Assembly: GCF_000023325.1 (NCBI RefSeq)
Contig: NC_012785.1
Location: 806,001 to 870,000, forward strand
Reading direction: 5' to 3'
DNA from: Kosmotoga olearia TBF 19.5.1
Lineage (GTDB): Bacteria > Thermotogota > Thermotogae > Petrotogales > Kosmotogaceae
Length of the DNA: 64,000 bases
Below the pieces are notes generated by a model. It did no database searches. It was given only the letters and a program-made list of their open reading frames with translations, and had not been told where the DNA came from. Positions 42,462 to 51,677 of the stretch are shown here, in pieces (the first letter of the stretch is position 1; each line of letters begins with the position of its first letter). The translations under genes and the position numbers were made by a program.

Positions 42462-44114
42462 TTGATTAGCAAGAAATTCCCTGAATTTGTTGCGACTTTC
42501 TTGGAGTACGGTGGTTACGGAAAACCTTTTTTAAATTATTACTTCAATCATTCGAAGGACTCGGATTGGCTGGATTATTTTTTGATACTCAAATTGGTTT
42601 GGAAGCGAGAATATCCGAAAGCTCTGAGAGAGATTGACAGGGTATTAAAAAGAGTCAGGAAGAACAAAACGCTGACGTATTTTCTCCTTGCAGAGAAACT
42701 TGCATTGTTATCCAGGTTGGATACTGAACAAGCAATTTCACTGTATAAGCAGTTGAAATATGGGTTCTCAAAGATACCAAAAACAGCAAGGAATGTTGTT
42801 GCAACTGTGATGATAGGTGTTCATGCAGAACTGCAAAGTAATGAAGATATGCATGAATTCAGAACATGGAGCAAGCAATACCTCGAGCACAATCCCACAA
42901 GAGTATTTCTCGAACTTGGAATGGCAAGAAGAAAAGCAATTTCCGGAAATCTAGATATGGCGAAGGAATTATTTTTGGATGCTTTTGAAATCGCCAGAAG
43001 CATACCACATCCGGGGGGGATGAGTGATTCTTTAAACGATGCTGCGTGGTATTTAAGAGAGTATGATTCGGAATTTTCACTAAAACTGGCACAGAAATGC
43101 CTGTACATAGACGGTCAGTACTATGAAAAATTCAACGGAGTAATAAATGAGTTTGACACATACCACGAGGTTTTGAAGCTTACAAAGGTTGAATGTCTTT
43201 GTGAAAACGCAATGATTTTATATTCAATATTCGAACTGATTCAGGAAACAGCGAAGGGTTATCTATACAAACGATATGAGGGGATGTTAAAGGAGTGCTT
43301 GAAATTCATAACTGACCTTGAAGTTTCCTCTTACCGATCGGAATTGGCATTAATTGAATATCTAAGAAGCAGGATATCTAATATAACAGCTGCTTCTAAT
43401 AAAACAGGAATCGCCAGGCACAGACTCAGAGGGTTACTTAACGGCAAAACCCAAACCGTCAGGGGCGAGACTTTAAGGAAGATAATCACAGGATTGAAAA
43501 TCGAGGTTGATCCACTCAACGATCCTTATCCGATCGTGAACGAATGGATAAAACTTCAGATAGATAAAGGCTTTGAAAATGCGATAACAGAACTGGAAAA
43601 ACTCAAACCATCCGAACGTGAAATATTAATCCTCTCAACATACACCGCTCTTTTGAACAGAAGGAAAGATTATCCTTATCTAAGCAGGAAGGGAACGCTT
43701 TCCCGTGCACTGGAACTTTGTAAAGAAGACCTTCGAAGGTTTAGAGAATTTACGGAAAATCGTTATGAAATGAAGAAATTCGTGGCTCAACTCTTCGAGC
43801 TTCATCCGTTTCTTGAAGGCAGGAGAGACCTTATTTGGAAATTCCTGAAGACCTTACCTGCGAGAAAAAGAAAAGAATTCATCCATAAGTATCTTCAACT
43901 CGGAGATAAAGACAGAAGGGTAATAGATACCTTCATGAGAAACTACGTTCGCTACGACAGGAACTGGGGGCTGAGACCCAAACCTCCCGCAGAACTTTAT
44001 CCCTTCACCCAGAAATACAGGCTAAAGAAAACCCAGACTGCCCTCGCTTACTGGGCGCTGGATAAAAAGAAGGAAAGGAAAAAGCTGATTAATAGACTTT
44101 TGAGATTTATTTGA
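42462..44114 (+). CDS. TPR/HTH transcription regulator
   Basis: A 550-aa protein starting at TTG (MISKKFPEFVATFLEYGGYG). TPR-like helices fill residues 40-280 (YPKALREIDRVLKRV, DMAKELFLDAFEIARSIPHP). The HTH is near 295-345 (ISNITAASNKTGIARHRLRGLLNGKTQTV), and the shared C-terminal domain runs to the end (PAELYPFTQKYRLKK). From LLNGKTQTV onward the DNA is almost identical to 33740-34411, whereas the TPR half is quite different; the gene is a mosaic. It is the only intact regulator paired with a small secreted peptide in the window. DNA binding is inferred from the HTH, peptide sensing from the TPR part and the neighbour. Confidence 0.82.
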   Translation: MISKKFPEFVATFLEYGGYGKPFLNYYFNHSKDSDWLDYFLILKLVWKREYPKALREIDRVLKRVRKNKTLTYFLLAEKLALLSRLDTEQAISLYKQLKYGFSKIPKTARNVVATVMIGVHAELQSNEDMHEFRTWSKQYLEHNPTRVFLELGMARRKAISGNLDMAKELFLDAFEIARSIPHPGGMSDSLNDAAWYLREYDSEFSLKLAQKCLYIDGQYYEKFNGVINEFDTYHEVLKLTKVECLCENAMILYSIFELIQETAKGYLYKRYEGMLKECLKFITDLEVSSYRSELALIEYLRSRISNITAASNKTGIARHRLRGLLNGKTQTVRGETLRKIITGLKIEVDPLNDPYPIVNEWIKLQIDKGFENAITELEKLKPSEREILILSTYTALLNRRKDYPYLSRKGTLSRALELCKEDLRRFREFTENRYEMKKFVAQLFELHPFLEGRRDLIWKFLKTLPARKRKEFIHKYLQLGDKDRRVIDTFMRNYVRYDRNWGLRPKPPAELYPFTQKYRLKKTQTALAYWALDKKKERKKLINRLLRFI

Positions 44115-44119
44115 AATCC

Positions 44120-45406
44120 TCAAACTGTTTCTGATGATTCAACAATTGAATTTTCGGTTTTTGGTTTGCTTTCAAGAAAGTCGAAAGTTTTTGTGAAGAG
44201 ATAGACCAGTGTGATAAGAGTCGTTAAAATAAGTGAACCAAAAATAACTAAATGTACAGGATATTTATCTACAATTAATCCGTAAACAGCCATACCGATT
44301 GGCATGCTTATCTGTGCGATAAGGGAGATTGCCGATAGTACACGGGTCCTAAGTTCTGTTGGGGTTGCCAATTGGAAATATACTCCAACAGGTGTATTGA
44401 TGAAAGCATTGAAGAAGCCCATGGCAACGAAAAATCCTGCTATAAATATAAGGTATATCCAACTTGGTCCTCCAAAGAAGCTTATCATCCGTGGAAAAGT
44501 AAGAGTGTCGAAAGTGTAGAAAAGAACTAATTGGAAAAACAAACCGGTTAAGAACAATCTTTTTATACTTTTGTTCTTAGCAATGATTACAAGAAGTATG
44601 TTTCCCGCAGTAATACCGATAAGCCATGAAGCATTCAAAATTCCATATTGATAGCTATTGAATCCAACGATTTCCCTAGCAAAATATGGAATCACAAGCA
44701 TTATCACTGGTCCCATAAGAAAGTTGGTAAGCATTATGAAAATCATTATTCGAAGTACTCCTGCTAGTTTTTTGAAAGCATTGACACCATCTTTCAAGTC
44801 TTCCCAAATTTGTCTGACGGTTATTTTCTTTTTTACTGTTGTCTGTTCATAACTTATGAATATCTCGCTAATGCCGGATATAACGAAGGTCGTGGCATTT
44901 AATACAAAAACGAGCCATATTCCAAGGGGATATAGAATGCCTCCAAGAATTGGACCAACAATGTAACTAAAGCTATCGGTTGCATTAACTATTGAGTTTG
45001 CAGATGTAAGGTTATTTTCTGGGACTATATCTGGCAGTATAGCTCTTGTAACAGGATCGAAGAAGATATCCATAGTGGAAATAATCAGTTGAAAGCCATA
45101 AATAAGAATAATTCCCATGGATTCCTTAAAGGCAAGAAAAGCCATAAGAAAGATGATAATACCACGGAACAAATCGAGGTATACCATTAGCCATTTTCTG
45201 TTTAGTCTATCCCCGAACACCCCGGCTAAAGGAGCAAAGACAATTCGTGGTAGCATATTTATAAGCAAGAAAGTACCCATAGCAGCGCCAGAACCTGTGA
45301 TATCCAATATGTAAAGCGACAGAGCAAGAGATTGTATACCACTCCCAAGAAGTGATACTAACCTTCCAAAATAATAAAGCCTAAAGTTCGTTTGCAAGCT
45401 AGACAT
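44120..45406 (-). CDS. MFS transporter (duplicate)
   Basis: 428 aa, the copy of 31232-32518 with two visible substitutions (LVFVLNATT for LVFALNATT; TFDTLTF for TFGTLTF). The helix 2-3 motif GVFGDRLNRKW is intact. Divergent to the regulator gene at 45695, with the same intergenic region as copy 1. Confidence 0.9.
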   Translation of the reverse strand: MSSLQTNFRLYYFGRLVSLLGSGIQSLALSLYILDITGSGAAMGTFLLINMLPRIVFAPLAGVFGDRLNRKWLMVYLDLFRGIIIFLMAFLAFKESMGIILIYGFQLIISTMDIFFDPVTRAILPDIVPENNLTSANSIVNATDSFSYIVGPILGGILYPLGIWLVFVLNATTFVISGISEIFISYEQTTVKKKITVRQIWEDLKDGVNAFKKLAGVLRIMIFIMLTNFLMGPVIMLVIPYFAREIVGFNSYQYGILNASWLIGITAGNILLVIIAKNKSIKRLFLTGLFFQLVLFYTFDTLTFPRMISFFGGPSWIYLIFIAGFFVAMGFFNAFINTPVGVYFQLATPTELRTRVLSAISLIAQISMPIGMAVYGLIVDKYPVHLVIFGSLILTTLITLVYLFTKTFDFLESKPKTENSIVESSETV

Positions 45407-45529
45407 TTTTTGTCACCCCCGGAATTTTTGTTTATTTCTTTTGGTTAAAATCTAGAAATTCATTTAACCAATTTTCAAAAGAGTTTTTCTTGGTCTCTGG
45501 AAAATGTTTTTCGGGTTTAGTCAGTTAAA

Positions 45530-45575
45530 ATATTACTTGTGCATATATGATTTTCAAGTCTTTAGTATTTCGTAA
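45530..45575 (-). promoter_or_regulatory. Promoter of duplicate MFS gene
   Basis: Same elements as 32642-32687: TTACGAA, 11 bp, TTGAAA, 16 bp, TAATAT. Confidence 0.5.
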
Positions 45576-45694
45576 GTCTTATTTGAAGCGGAGTACAAAT
45601 AGACATTATAATAAACAATTATCCTTTTTGATTTTTTGATACTTAACACTAGAATAGAAAATGGAAGTGATGATATTTATAGGGAGGGAATCGT

Positions 45695-47314
45695 ATAAAC
45701 CGTAAAGTTCCTGAATTACTCAACCATGCCTTTGGTGTTTTTTACTCGAGACCAATGATAAATATGCTAATAGATAACAAACCTTCCAGTGAATGGAAGC
45801 ATTATTCCAGAGCCATTAAGTACTACTGTGAAGGAGACTTCAGCAAAGCAAAGTCTCAGATTGAAAGAGGCTTGAAGAGTAATATGAAAAACCGTAGTCT
45901 CTTTTATCTACTACTTTCTCTCAAACTACTCGTATCAACCGGACAGAACGATAAGCTTTACAACAGGCTTAGAAGAGAATTCGGCAGAATACCGGTAAGA
46001 GTGAGACCAGAAGTCGTCTGGGCCTTAATCAACTATCACAGTATCTATCATACCGAAAGAGAACTCAAAGCCTTCAGAGTGTGGAGCGAAAGATACGAGC
46101 AGGAGAACACTGCAACGATAATGCTCTTCCTTGGAAAAGCAAGAAAAGAGGCTCTTGACAACAATAAAGAAAATGCGTTAAAACTCTTCGAAAAGACTTA
46201 TGAACTGGCGAAAAAACTCGAAGATCCGCAGGGACTTATAAACGTCCTCAACGATTTTTCCTGGTACTTGAAGTTAGATACGAAAGAACGTGCCTTGAAA
46301 TTAGCAGAAAAGGCCTCCTACTATTCTGGCTACTACGATGAAGACCTAGCTGCCGCTCCTTATGTGCTCGATACCCTCGCAACTATCCAATTTGAAAATC
46401 ACGTTATTTCATTATATAAAACCGCTGAAATACAGCGGTTTGTCGGCTTCAGAAATAGTAGTACCTCAACCATATTGAAAAAGAAAAGCCCAGTTTTCAA
46501 TCCTAGAAGATCAAAATACGCAAACAATGAACTCATAAGGGATTACTTGAAGAATCGCATGAACAACCTTTTAGCTGTTAGTAGGAACACTGGAATTGCC
46601 TGGGATAACCTCAGCAAACTCATTAACGGCAAAACCCAAACCGTCAGGGGTGAAACTTTAAGGAAGATAATCACAGGATTGAAAATCGAGGTTGATCCAC
46701 TCAACGATCCTTATCCGATCGTGAACGAATGGATAAAACTTCAGATAGATAAAGGCTTTGAAAATGCGATAACAGAACTGGAAAAACTCAAACCATCCGA
46801 ACGTGAAATATTAATCCTCTCAACATACACCGCTCTTTTGAACAGAAGGAAAGATTATCCTTACCTGAGCAGAAAAGGAACGCTTTCCCGCGCACTGGAA
46901 CTTTGTAAAGAAGACCTTCGAAGGTTTAGAGAATTTACGGAAAATCGTTATGAAACAAAGAAATTCGTTGCTCAACTCTTTGAGCTTCATCCGTTTCTTG
47001 AAGGCAGGAGAGACCTTGTTTGGAAATTCCTGAAGGCCTTACCTGCGAGAAAAAGAAAAGAGTTCATCCATAAGTATCTTGAACTCGGAGATAAAGACAG
47101 AGGGGTAATAGATACCTTCATGAGAAACTACGTTCGCTACGACAGGAACTGGGGCCTGAGACTCAAACCTCCTGCAGAACTTTATCCCTTCACCCAGAAA
47201 TACAGGCTAAAGAAAACCCAGACCGCCCTCGCTTACTGGGCGCTGGATAAAAAGAAGGAAAGGGAAAAGCTGAGAACGCTGCTTTGCAGCGGATGCGAAT
47301 CCCTTCGGGATTGA
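45695..47314 (+). CDS. TPR/HTH regulator (duplicate), altered C-terminus, AUA start
   Basis: The copy of 32807-34411, with the same apparent ATA start (ATG only at 45755). It carries TPR-like repeats, HTH and C-terminal domain as there. The HTH region reads GETLRKIITGLKIEV, as in 42462-44114, rather than GKTLRKIITGLGIEV. The last eight residues of the family are replaced by about twelve residues (RTLLCSGCESLRD) encoded by a 21-bp hairpin array that starts at 47273. The protein is otherwise intact and may still work. Confidence 0.78.
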   Translation: MNRKVPELLNHAFGVFYSRPMINMLIDNKPSSEWKHYSRAIKYYCEGDFSKAKSQIERGLKSNMKNRSLFYLLLSLKLLVSTGQNDKLYNRLRREFGRIPVRVRPEVVWALINYHSIYHTERELKAFRVWSERYEQENTATIMLFLGKARKEALDNNKENALKLFEKTYELAKKLEDPQGLINVLNDFSWYLKLDTKERALKLAEKASYYSGYYDEDLAAAPYVLDTLATIQFENHVISLYKTAEIQRFVGFRNSSTSTILKKKSPVFNPRRSKYANNELIRDYLKNRMNNLLAVSRNTGIAWDNLSKLINGKTQTVRGETLRKIITGLKIEVDPLNDPYPIVNEWIKLQIDKGFENAITELEKLKPSEREILILSTYTALLNRRKDYPYLSRKGTLSRALELCKEDLRRFREFTENRYETKKFVAQLFELHPFLEGRRDLVWKFLKALPARKRKEFIHKYLELGDKDRGVIDTFMRNYVRYDRNWGLRLKPPAELYPFTQKYRLKKTQTALAYWALDKKKEREKLRTLLCSGCESLRD

Positions 47315-47335
47315 CCCGAACTCCTGCGGAGTTGA
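47278..47335. repeat. 21-bp hairpin array A1
   Basis: Three units: GCTGC-ttt-GCAGC, AATCCC-ttc-GGGATT, AACTCC-tgc-GGAGTT, with centres 21-22 bp apart. Stems differ but each pairs with itself. The array overlaps the end of the regulator gene. Confidence 0.75.
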
Positions 47336-47435
47336 TTACAAATACAAGAGCGGGTATAGGGTCTGGGGTCTAGGGTTTAGAAAAATTCGTACAACGTATA
47401 ACGTACAACCAACAACGATAATTGAGATTCGAGAT

Positions 47436-47534
47436 GGCCGCTATGCGGCTGGTGAGCACGCTGCGCGTGGGTAAGCCCTGCTACGCTGGGGGTAAGCCTG
47501 ACTACGTCAGGGGTGCCAACTGCTGCTCAGTTGA
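47436..47534. repeat. 21-bp hairpin array A2
   Basis: Five units at exact 21-bp steps: GGCCGC-tat-GCGGCT, CACGC-tgc-GCGTG, CCCTGC-tac-GCTGGG, CCTGAC-tac-GTCAGG, CAACTG-ctgct-CAGTTG. Linkers are GGTGAG, GGTAAG and the like. Followed by a TCATTCTG repeat piece (47543-47615) with the palindrome ATCCTGAATCAAGTTCAGGAT. Confidence 0.75.
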
Positions 47535-47748
47535 AAAAACTGTCATTCTGAAGGTGTTCTATCCAGAATCTGGCTTTCTTAAGTACGAGATCCTGAATCA
47601 AGTTCAGGATGACAGCTTTGTTTTTCAAGGCACGTTTACCAGTTTACAACTTTGCAAGCATCTAATCTTTTTCAACTCCGAAGGGATTCGTATCCGTCGC
47701 GCAGCGGCCATCTCGGATCTCGGCTCTCGGATTCTCGGTTATTGAGCC

Positions 47749-48411
47749 TCAAATAACAATTACCTCTCTATTTCCTAATTCCCGGAAGTTTTTGATATCA
47801 ATATCGATATATTTTTGGATGGGCTCGCTTGAAAGAATTTTTACCCCGTTGTGTTCAGTGTAGTAGAGATTATGGTAGCTGTCTTCAGGATCTGAGCAAT
47901 ATTTCATTGCCCAGATGTTTTCAAAATCGCTCAAAAAGCAGGTTAATGAAGTGAATTTTCTCTCTTTTTCTATTTCCTTCGCGCTTTCAAGGAGGGCTTC
48001 TTTAGGAGACATTTTTTGAAGTTTTTCAAGGATCTTCGAAAAATAGTATTGGCTATCTATTTGCCCGTTTTCGCTTGATATCCCATGAATTGTCCCATTA
48101 TGAGCAAAGACATAAGTTTTTTCCTCTATACTTGCAATAAAGGGATGCACGTGATTAAGATTAACTTTATATCCCGGAGAAGCTTTTCTGGCATGGAATA
48201 AAGAAAGCCACGCTTTCGGAGGATGGTATTCTGTGCTCCAGATAGAAGCCGTATCTCTGAGGATTCCTGCTCTATCCTGACTTACATAAAAAACCCCAAA
48301 ACCGTCACCATGTGGGTTCTTTATTCCATCGACCGCCATAGATTTTAGAAATTCAAAATAAATCTTTGTTTCAACATCTTTTTTAGCTTTTATAGCTACC
48401 ATTCTGCACAT
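47749..48411 (-). CDS. Class II glutamine amidotransferase
   Basis: The product (about 220 aa) begins MCRMVAIKAK, so the nucleophile Cys is residue 2 as in all Ntn glutamine amidotransferases. An upstream-extended frame to 48489 would bury it and is rejected. Conserved parts are the NPHGDGFG loop, LFHARKASPG, and NHVHPFI...FAHNGTI, as in the YafJ/EgtC-like GATase_6 group. It hydrolyses glutamine to supply ammonia; the partner or acceptor is unknown. It stands alone between two repeat-filled spacers. Confidence 0.85.
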   Translation of the reverse strand: MCRMVAIKAKKDVETKIYFEFLKSMAVDGIKNPHGDGFGVFYVSQDRAGILRDTASIWSTEYHPPKAWLSLFHARKASPGYKVNLNHVHPFIASIEEKTYVFAHNGTIHGISSENGQIDSQYYFSKILEKLQKMSPKEALLESAKEIEKERKFTSLTCFLSDFENIWAMKYCSDPEDSYHNLYYTEHNGVKILSSEPIQKYIDIDIKNFRELGNREVIVI

Positions 48412-48897
48412 GTTATCACCTTCGGAAACGAGATTTGATGACTGAGATTCGATAACCGGGATCCGGGAGGGCAAGACAACCAATAGCAAATTATATTAAC
48501 CACGAAGGGCAGAACATGTTCTGCCCCTACGATAAAAAGCAACGATCTATTACAGCCTTACAAGTCTGACTCGTCATCCTGAACTTGTCTCGTCATTCTT
48601 AACTCGATTCAGAATTTCAACCTTAAAACAAACCCAGATTCTGGATTAAACATCTCCAGAATGACAGGTATCCGTTGGCTTCTGAAAAATGACAGCGTCT
48701 GCAAGCCTCCTGGACGTAGTCCAGCACTTCGCAGCGTAGCTGCTTCCCGCCGAAGGCGCGTGTCAACTGCACAGCAGTTCGCAACAACTCCGCAGGAGTT
48801 CGTGACAATCCCGGAGGGATTCGTGTCCGCTGTTCCGCAGCGCACAACCTCGCAAGCGTCCTGTTTTCTCGGATCTCGGACTCCCGGTTCTCGATCC
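48412..48897. other. Repeat-filled intergenic spacer
   Basis: No gene. It contains a TCATTCTGG-type piece (48640-48665), the hairpin array at 48710-48843 and CTCGGATCTCGG-type low-complexity sequence (48868-48895). Frames open across it on both strands are by-products of the 21-bp (seven-codon) period. Confidence 0.7.
48710..48843. repeat. 21-bp hairpin array B
   Basis: Seven units: CTGGAC-gta-GTCCAG, GCAGC-gta-GCTGC, CCCGCC-gaa-GGCGCG, AACTGC-aca-GCAGTT, AACTCC-gca-GGAGTT, AATCCC-gga-GGGATT, CGCTG-ttccg-CAGCG. Most steps are 21 bp. It is an inverted near-copy of array C at 55323-55475. Confidence 0.8.
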
Positions 48898-49476
48898 TTA
48901 TTCTTTCCCAATTATTTCTTTCACGAAGTATTCGTGAATTCTCAAATCATCCGTTAGCTCGGGATGAAAGGATGATGCGAGAATTTTGCCCTGCTTAACT
49001 AACACCGGTTTTTCTTTATACGTGGAGAGTACTTCAACACTGTCCCCGCATTTTTCTATTATAGGAGCTCTAATAAAAATCGCCCTAAAAGGGGTATCCC
49101 CTATAGCCGGTATTTCGAGATCGGTTTCAAAACTCGCTACCTGTCTTCCATAACCGTTTCTTTCAACCGCTATGTCCAGAACACCGAGAGTTTCCTGTTC
49201 GGGATAATTTATTATTTCACGCGCTAAAAGTATCATGCCTGCACAGGTAGCGTAAACAGGTAGCCCTGAAGCAATCGCTTCTCTCAGAGCGTCCCAGAGT
49301 TCATATTTTTTCATCAACCGTATCATGGTTGTCGATTCGCCGCCAGGCATGATCAACCCGGAAACTTCCGCAAGCTCCGAAGTGCTTTTTACCCATAGGG
49401 GTTCATTTCCCGTTTTTTCTATCATTCTAAGGTGCTCCTGGATGTCTCCCTGGATACCGAGAACCCCTATTTTCAA
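48898..49476 (-). CDS. pdxT: Pyridoxal 5'-phosphate synthase glutaminase subunit PdxT
   Basis: The 192-aa class I glutaminase supplies ammonia to PdxS for PLP synthesis. Family marks: GVLGIQGDIQEH at the start, the GGEST loop, nucleophile Cys in ATCAGMILLA and the His/Glu pair in FHPELTDD. Length is normal. It starts at TTG behind GAGAGGGGCTGG, three bases after pdxS stops. Confidence 0.96.
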   Translation of the reverse strand: MKIGVLGIQGDIQEHLRMIEKTGNEPLWVKSTSELAEVSGLIMPGGESTTMIRLMKKYELWDALREAIASGLPVYATCAGMILLAREIINYPEQETLGVLDIAVERNGYGRQVASFETDLEIPAIGDTPFRAIFIRAPIIEKCGDSVEVLSTYKEKPVLVKQGKILASSFHPELTDDLRIHEYFVKEIIGKE

Positions 49477-49478
49477 AC

Positions 49479-50357
49479 TTACCAGCCCCTCTCCTGTAGT
49501 TTAACATCAAGCTCTTCAATATCTTTACCTTCCATCGGCTGCCCAATGTCTTCACTAATCTTTGCAAGCATTTTGGGATCGTCCCAGTGAAGAACTGAAT
49601 CAACTATGGCTCTCGCCATTTTTTTCGGATCTTTGGATTTAAAGATTCCAGAGCCAACGAAAACACCATCTGCGCCAAGCATCATCATGAGCGCAGCATC
49701 AGCAGGAGTTGCAACTCCACCGGCGGCAAAGTTAACAACGGGAAGTCTGCCCAGCTCACGAACCTGCTTCAATATCTCCACAGGTGCACCGATTTCTTTT
49801 CCATAATGGACAAGTTCTTCATCACTCATGAGTTGTACTCTTCTTATTTCTTCATTCACCGTACGCATGTGTTTTACAGCTTCAATAATGTTTCCTGTAC
49901 CAGCTTCACCTTTGGTTCTTATCATCGCAGCACCTTCAGCAATTCGCCTGACTGCTTCTCCAAGATTTCGTGCTCCACAAACGAACGGAACTTTGAACTG
50001 ATGTTTATCAATGTGATATTTATCATCGGCTGGAGTGAGAACTTCAGATTCATCAATGAAATCAACGCCAATAGCTTCAAGGATTCTGGCTTCAGCGGTA
50101 TGGCCTATTCTCACTTTTGCCATTACAGGTATTGAAACTGCCTCCATTATCGATTTGATAAGTCTGATGTCGGCCATTCTCGCTACGCCGCCTTCTTTTC
50201 TTATGTCTGCAGGGACTCTCTCAAGGGCCATTACGGCAACAGCACCGGCTTCCTGGGCTATCTTAGCCTGTTCAGGTGTTGTGACATCCATGATAACCCC
50301 GTTTTTGAACATTTCAGCAAAACCTTTTTTTACTACCCATGTTCCCCTTTCTTCCAT
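49479..50357 (-). CDS. pdxS: Pyridoxal 5'-phosphate synthase lyase subunit PdxS
   Basis: The 292-aa (beta/alpha)8 synthase makes PLP from ribose 5-phosphate, glyceraldehyde 3-phosphate and ammonia. The catalytic Lys is in VMAKVRIGH, and the phosphate-binding end reads [16 protein letters not shown] and [11 protein letters not shown]. Length is normal. Start taken at ATG after GAGAGGTGAGT. Co-transcribed with pdxT and the downstream-oriented NAD salvage genes upstream. Confidence 0.97.
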   Translation of the reverse strand: MEERGTWVVKKGFAEMFKNGVIMDVTTPEQAKIAQEAGAVAVMALERVPADIRKEGGVARMADIRLIKSIMEAVSIPVMAKVRIGHTAEARILEAIGVDFIDESEVLTPADDKYHIDKHQFKVPFVCGARNLGEAVRRIAEGAAMIRTKGEAGTGNIIEAVKHMRTVNEEIRRVQLMSDEELVHYGKEIGAPVEILKQVRELGRLPVVNFAAGGVATPADAALMMMLGADGVFVGSGIFKSKDPKKMARAIVDSVLHWDDPKMLAKISEDIGQPMEGKDIEELDVKLQERGW

Positions 50358-50375
50358 ACTACTCACCTCTCTTCT

Positions 50376-51677
50376 CTATTTGTTATTGTTCCAATAATCC
50401 ACTTCCACTTTAGAAAGCCTCGACGTATCTCCCTTTTTCCTGCCGTATTTTGCACACGGCCGTCCGTTTACTTCAACAACATCAGCTGTGAAATCTACCT
50501 TTTCTTTCAGTAACTTTGAACCAACACCGTAAACATCTGCTGGCACTTCCAATTTCTCAAACAGTTCTATTTTTTTTGCGTCGAAACCACCGCTAACTAC
50601 TATCTTTAGATCTTTCATACCGTACTTGTCAAATTCCTGTCGAGCTTTCCAGACCAGTTCCGGACATACTCCCAAAGACGAAGTATCTTTTGGTACAACA
50701 GAACGATCTCTGAGCGTTCCAGAGGTATCGAACCTGACACCCCAGATCTTTCCTTTACCCGGACCTATAACAATTGAAGGATCGCTTTCCCCAAGAACAA
50801 ATTTCTTTCCTGTTGCCCTTTCGTAAAATCTCGCAATAACGCGGTATGTGGTATTAATTACATCGTTATCCCAATCAACGAGAACTATCCTGTTGACTTT
50901 TTCACTGATATACTCATCGAAGGCAACGGCAGCGTCCTCAGTATTTCCCTCATAGGCGGCTATAAGAGCATGAGGGATGGTACCCATGCTTTCAACGCCC
51001 CAGTAATCAGCATTGGCATCCGTGGATACGCCAAAAGCACCGGCTTTTAGGGCAGCATAACCATCGATCGCCTGTGTCCAGAAGTGATCAAACCGCGCAC
51101 TGAAGAATAATATGGGTTTTCCCTTCGCCGCATTCACCACTTTTTTAACAGCCGTAGCTGTTGATGAAGCGCGCGCCATTACTCCTAAAAGTATGGTTTC
51201 AAGATAGCCAAAATACCTGGGATCTCCCTTTATGGTCATCACCGGTTCCATATCCTTACATTCATCGCCATCGTACAGGGCGTGCACTTCAATTTCAGGC
51301 CATTTATCCACCCATAATTTGTTCAATTCAAGTTTCAGTTGCCACTTCTTCGCCGATAGCTCATGCAAGGCTTTCAGGTTCATATCCCAGGCGGCATACT
51401 GAATTTTTCTTTCCACTTCGAGGATCTTCTCAAAAAGCTCGTTTGCCTTTGTTTCGTCTTTGTAATATCCTGTCCCAAACCTTAAAATTGCAAGCGCCTC
51501 ATCGATTCCAACAACTATCGTGTCATTCCTTGGGAAATACTGGTACAGGACTTCTGACGACTTATTTGCTTTTTTCAAAACCTCGACATACCGGGTAAAA
51601 TATTTATCTGAATAGTAACCAGCTCTTATTTTGTCAATTGGTACCTTGAATACCCGCGGATCTAATCTTTTTTTCAT
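50376..51677 (-). CDS. Nicotinate phosphoribosyltransferase
   Basis: A 433-aa member of the NAPRTase family, making nicotinate mononucleotide from nicotinate and PRPP. Visible motifs: FSARFDHFWTQ with the active region, VSTDANADYWG, VLVDWDNDVI and RFDTSGTLRDRS, and the phosphate-binding VVSGGFDAKKI near the C-terminus. Its ATG overlaps the nicotinamidase stop, coupling both steps of nicotinamide salvage. PdxS follows 18 bp later, so the operon joins PLP and NAD cofactor supply. Confidence 0.92.
   Translation of the reverse strand: MKKRLDPRVFKVPIDKIRAGYYSDKYFTRYVEVLKKANKSSEVLYQYFPRNDTIVVGIDEALAILRFGTGYYKDETKANELFEKILEVERKIQYAAWDMNLKALHELSAKKWQLKLELNKLWVDKWPEIEVHALYDGDECKDMEPVMTIKGDPRYFGYLETILLGVMARASSTATAVKKVVNAAKGKPILFFSARFDHFWTQAIDGYAALKAGAFGVSTDANADYWGVESMGTIPHALIAAYEGNTEDAAVAFDEYISEKVNRIVLVDWDNDVINTTYRVIARFYERATGKKFVLGESDPSIVIGPGKGKIWGVRFDTSGTLRDRSVVPKDTSSLGVCPELVWKARQEFDKYGMKDLKIVVSGGFDAKKIELFEKLEVPADVYGVGSKLLKEKVDFTADVVEVNGRPCAKYGRKKGDTSRLSKVEVDYWNNNK

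Larger units (their letters stand above)
43985..47272. repeat. 3288-bp direct duplication, copy 2
   Basis: Second copy of 31097-34384. The left edge lies within the C-terminal codons of the regulator 42462-44114; the right edge is at AAAGCTG, where a 21-bp hairpin array begins. Confidence 0.9.

Noticed and set aside
47278-47534. Regularly spaced repeats as a CRISPR array
   Set aside because: Units are 21 bp with no constant repeat and no unique spacers; each unit is its own palindrome, and no cas gene is in the window.
48412-48489. N-terminal extension of the class II amidotransferase to 48489
   Set aside because: It would bury Cys2, which must be N-terminal for catalysis; the start at 48411 gives MCRM.
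48609-48957. Open frames of 74-100 codons on both strands over the spacer, and similar ones at 55271-55622
   Set aside because: The 21-bp period is seven codons, which keeps several frames open. No ribosome sites, and the frames differ between array copies.
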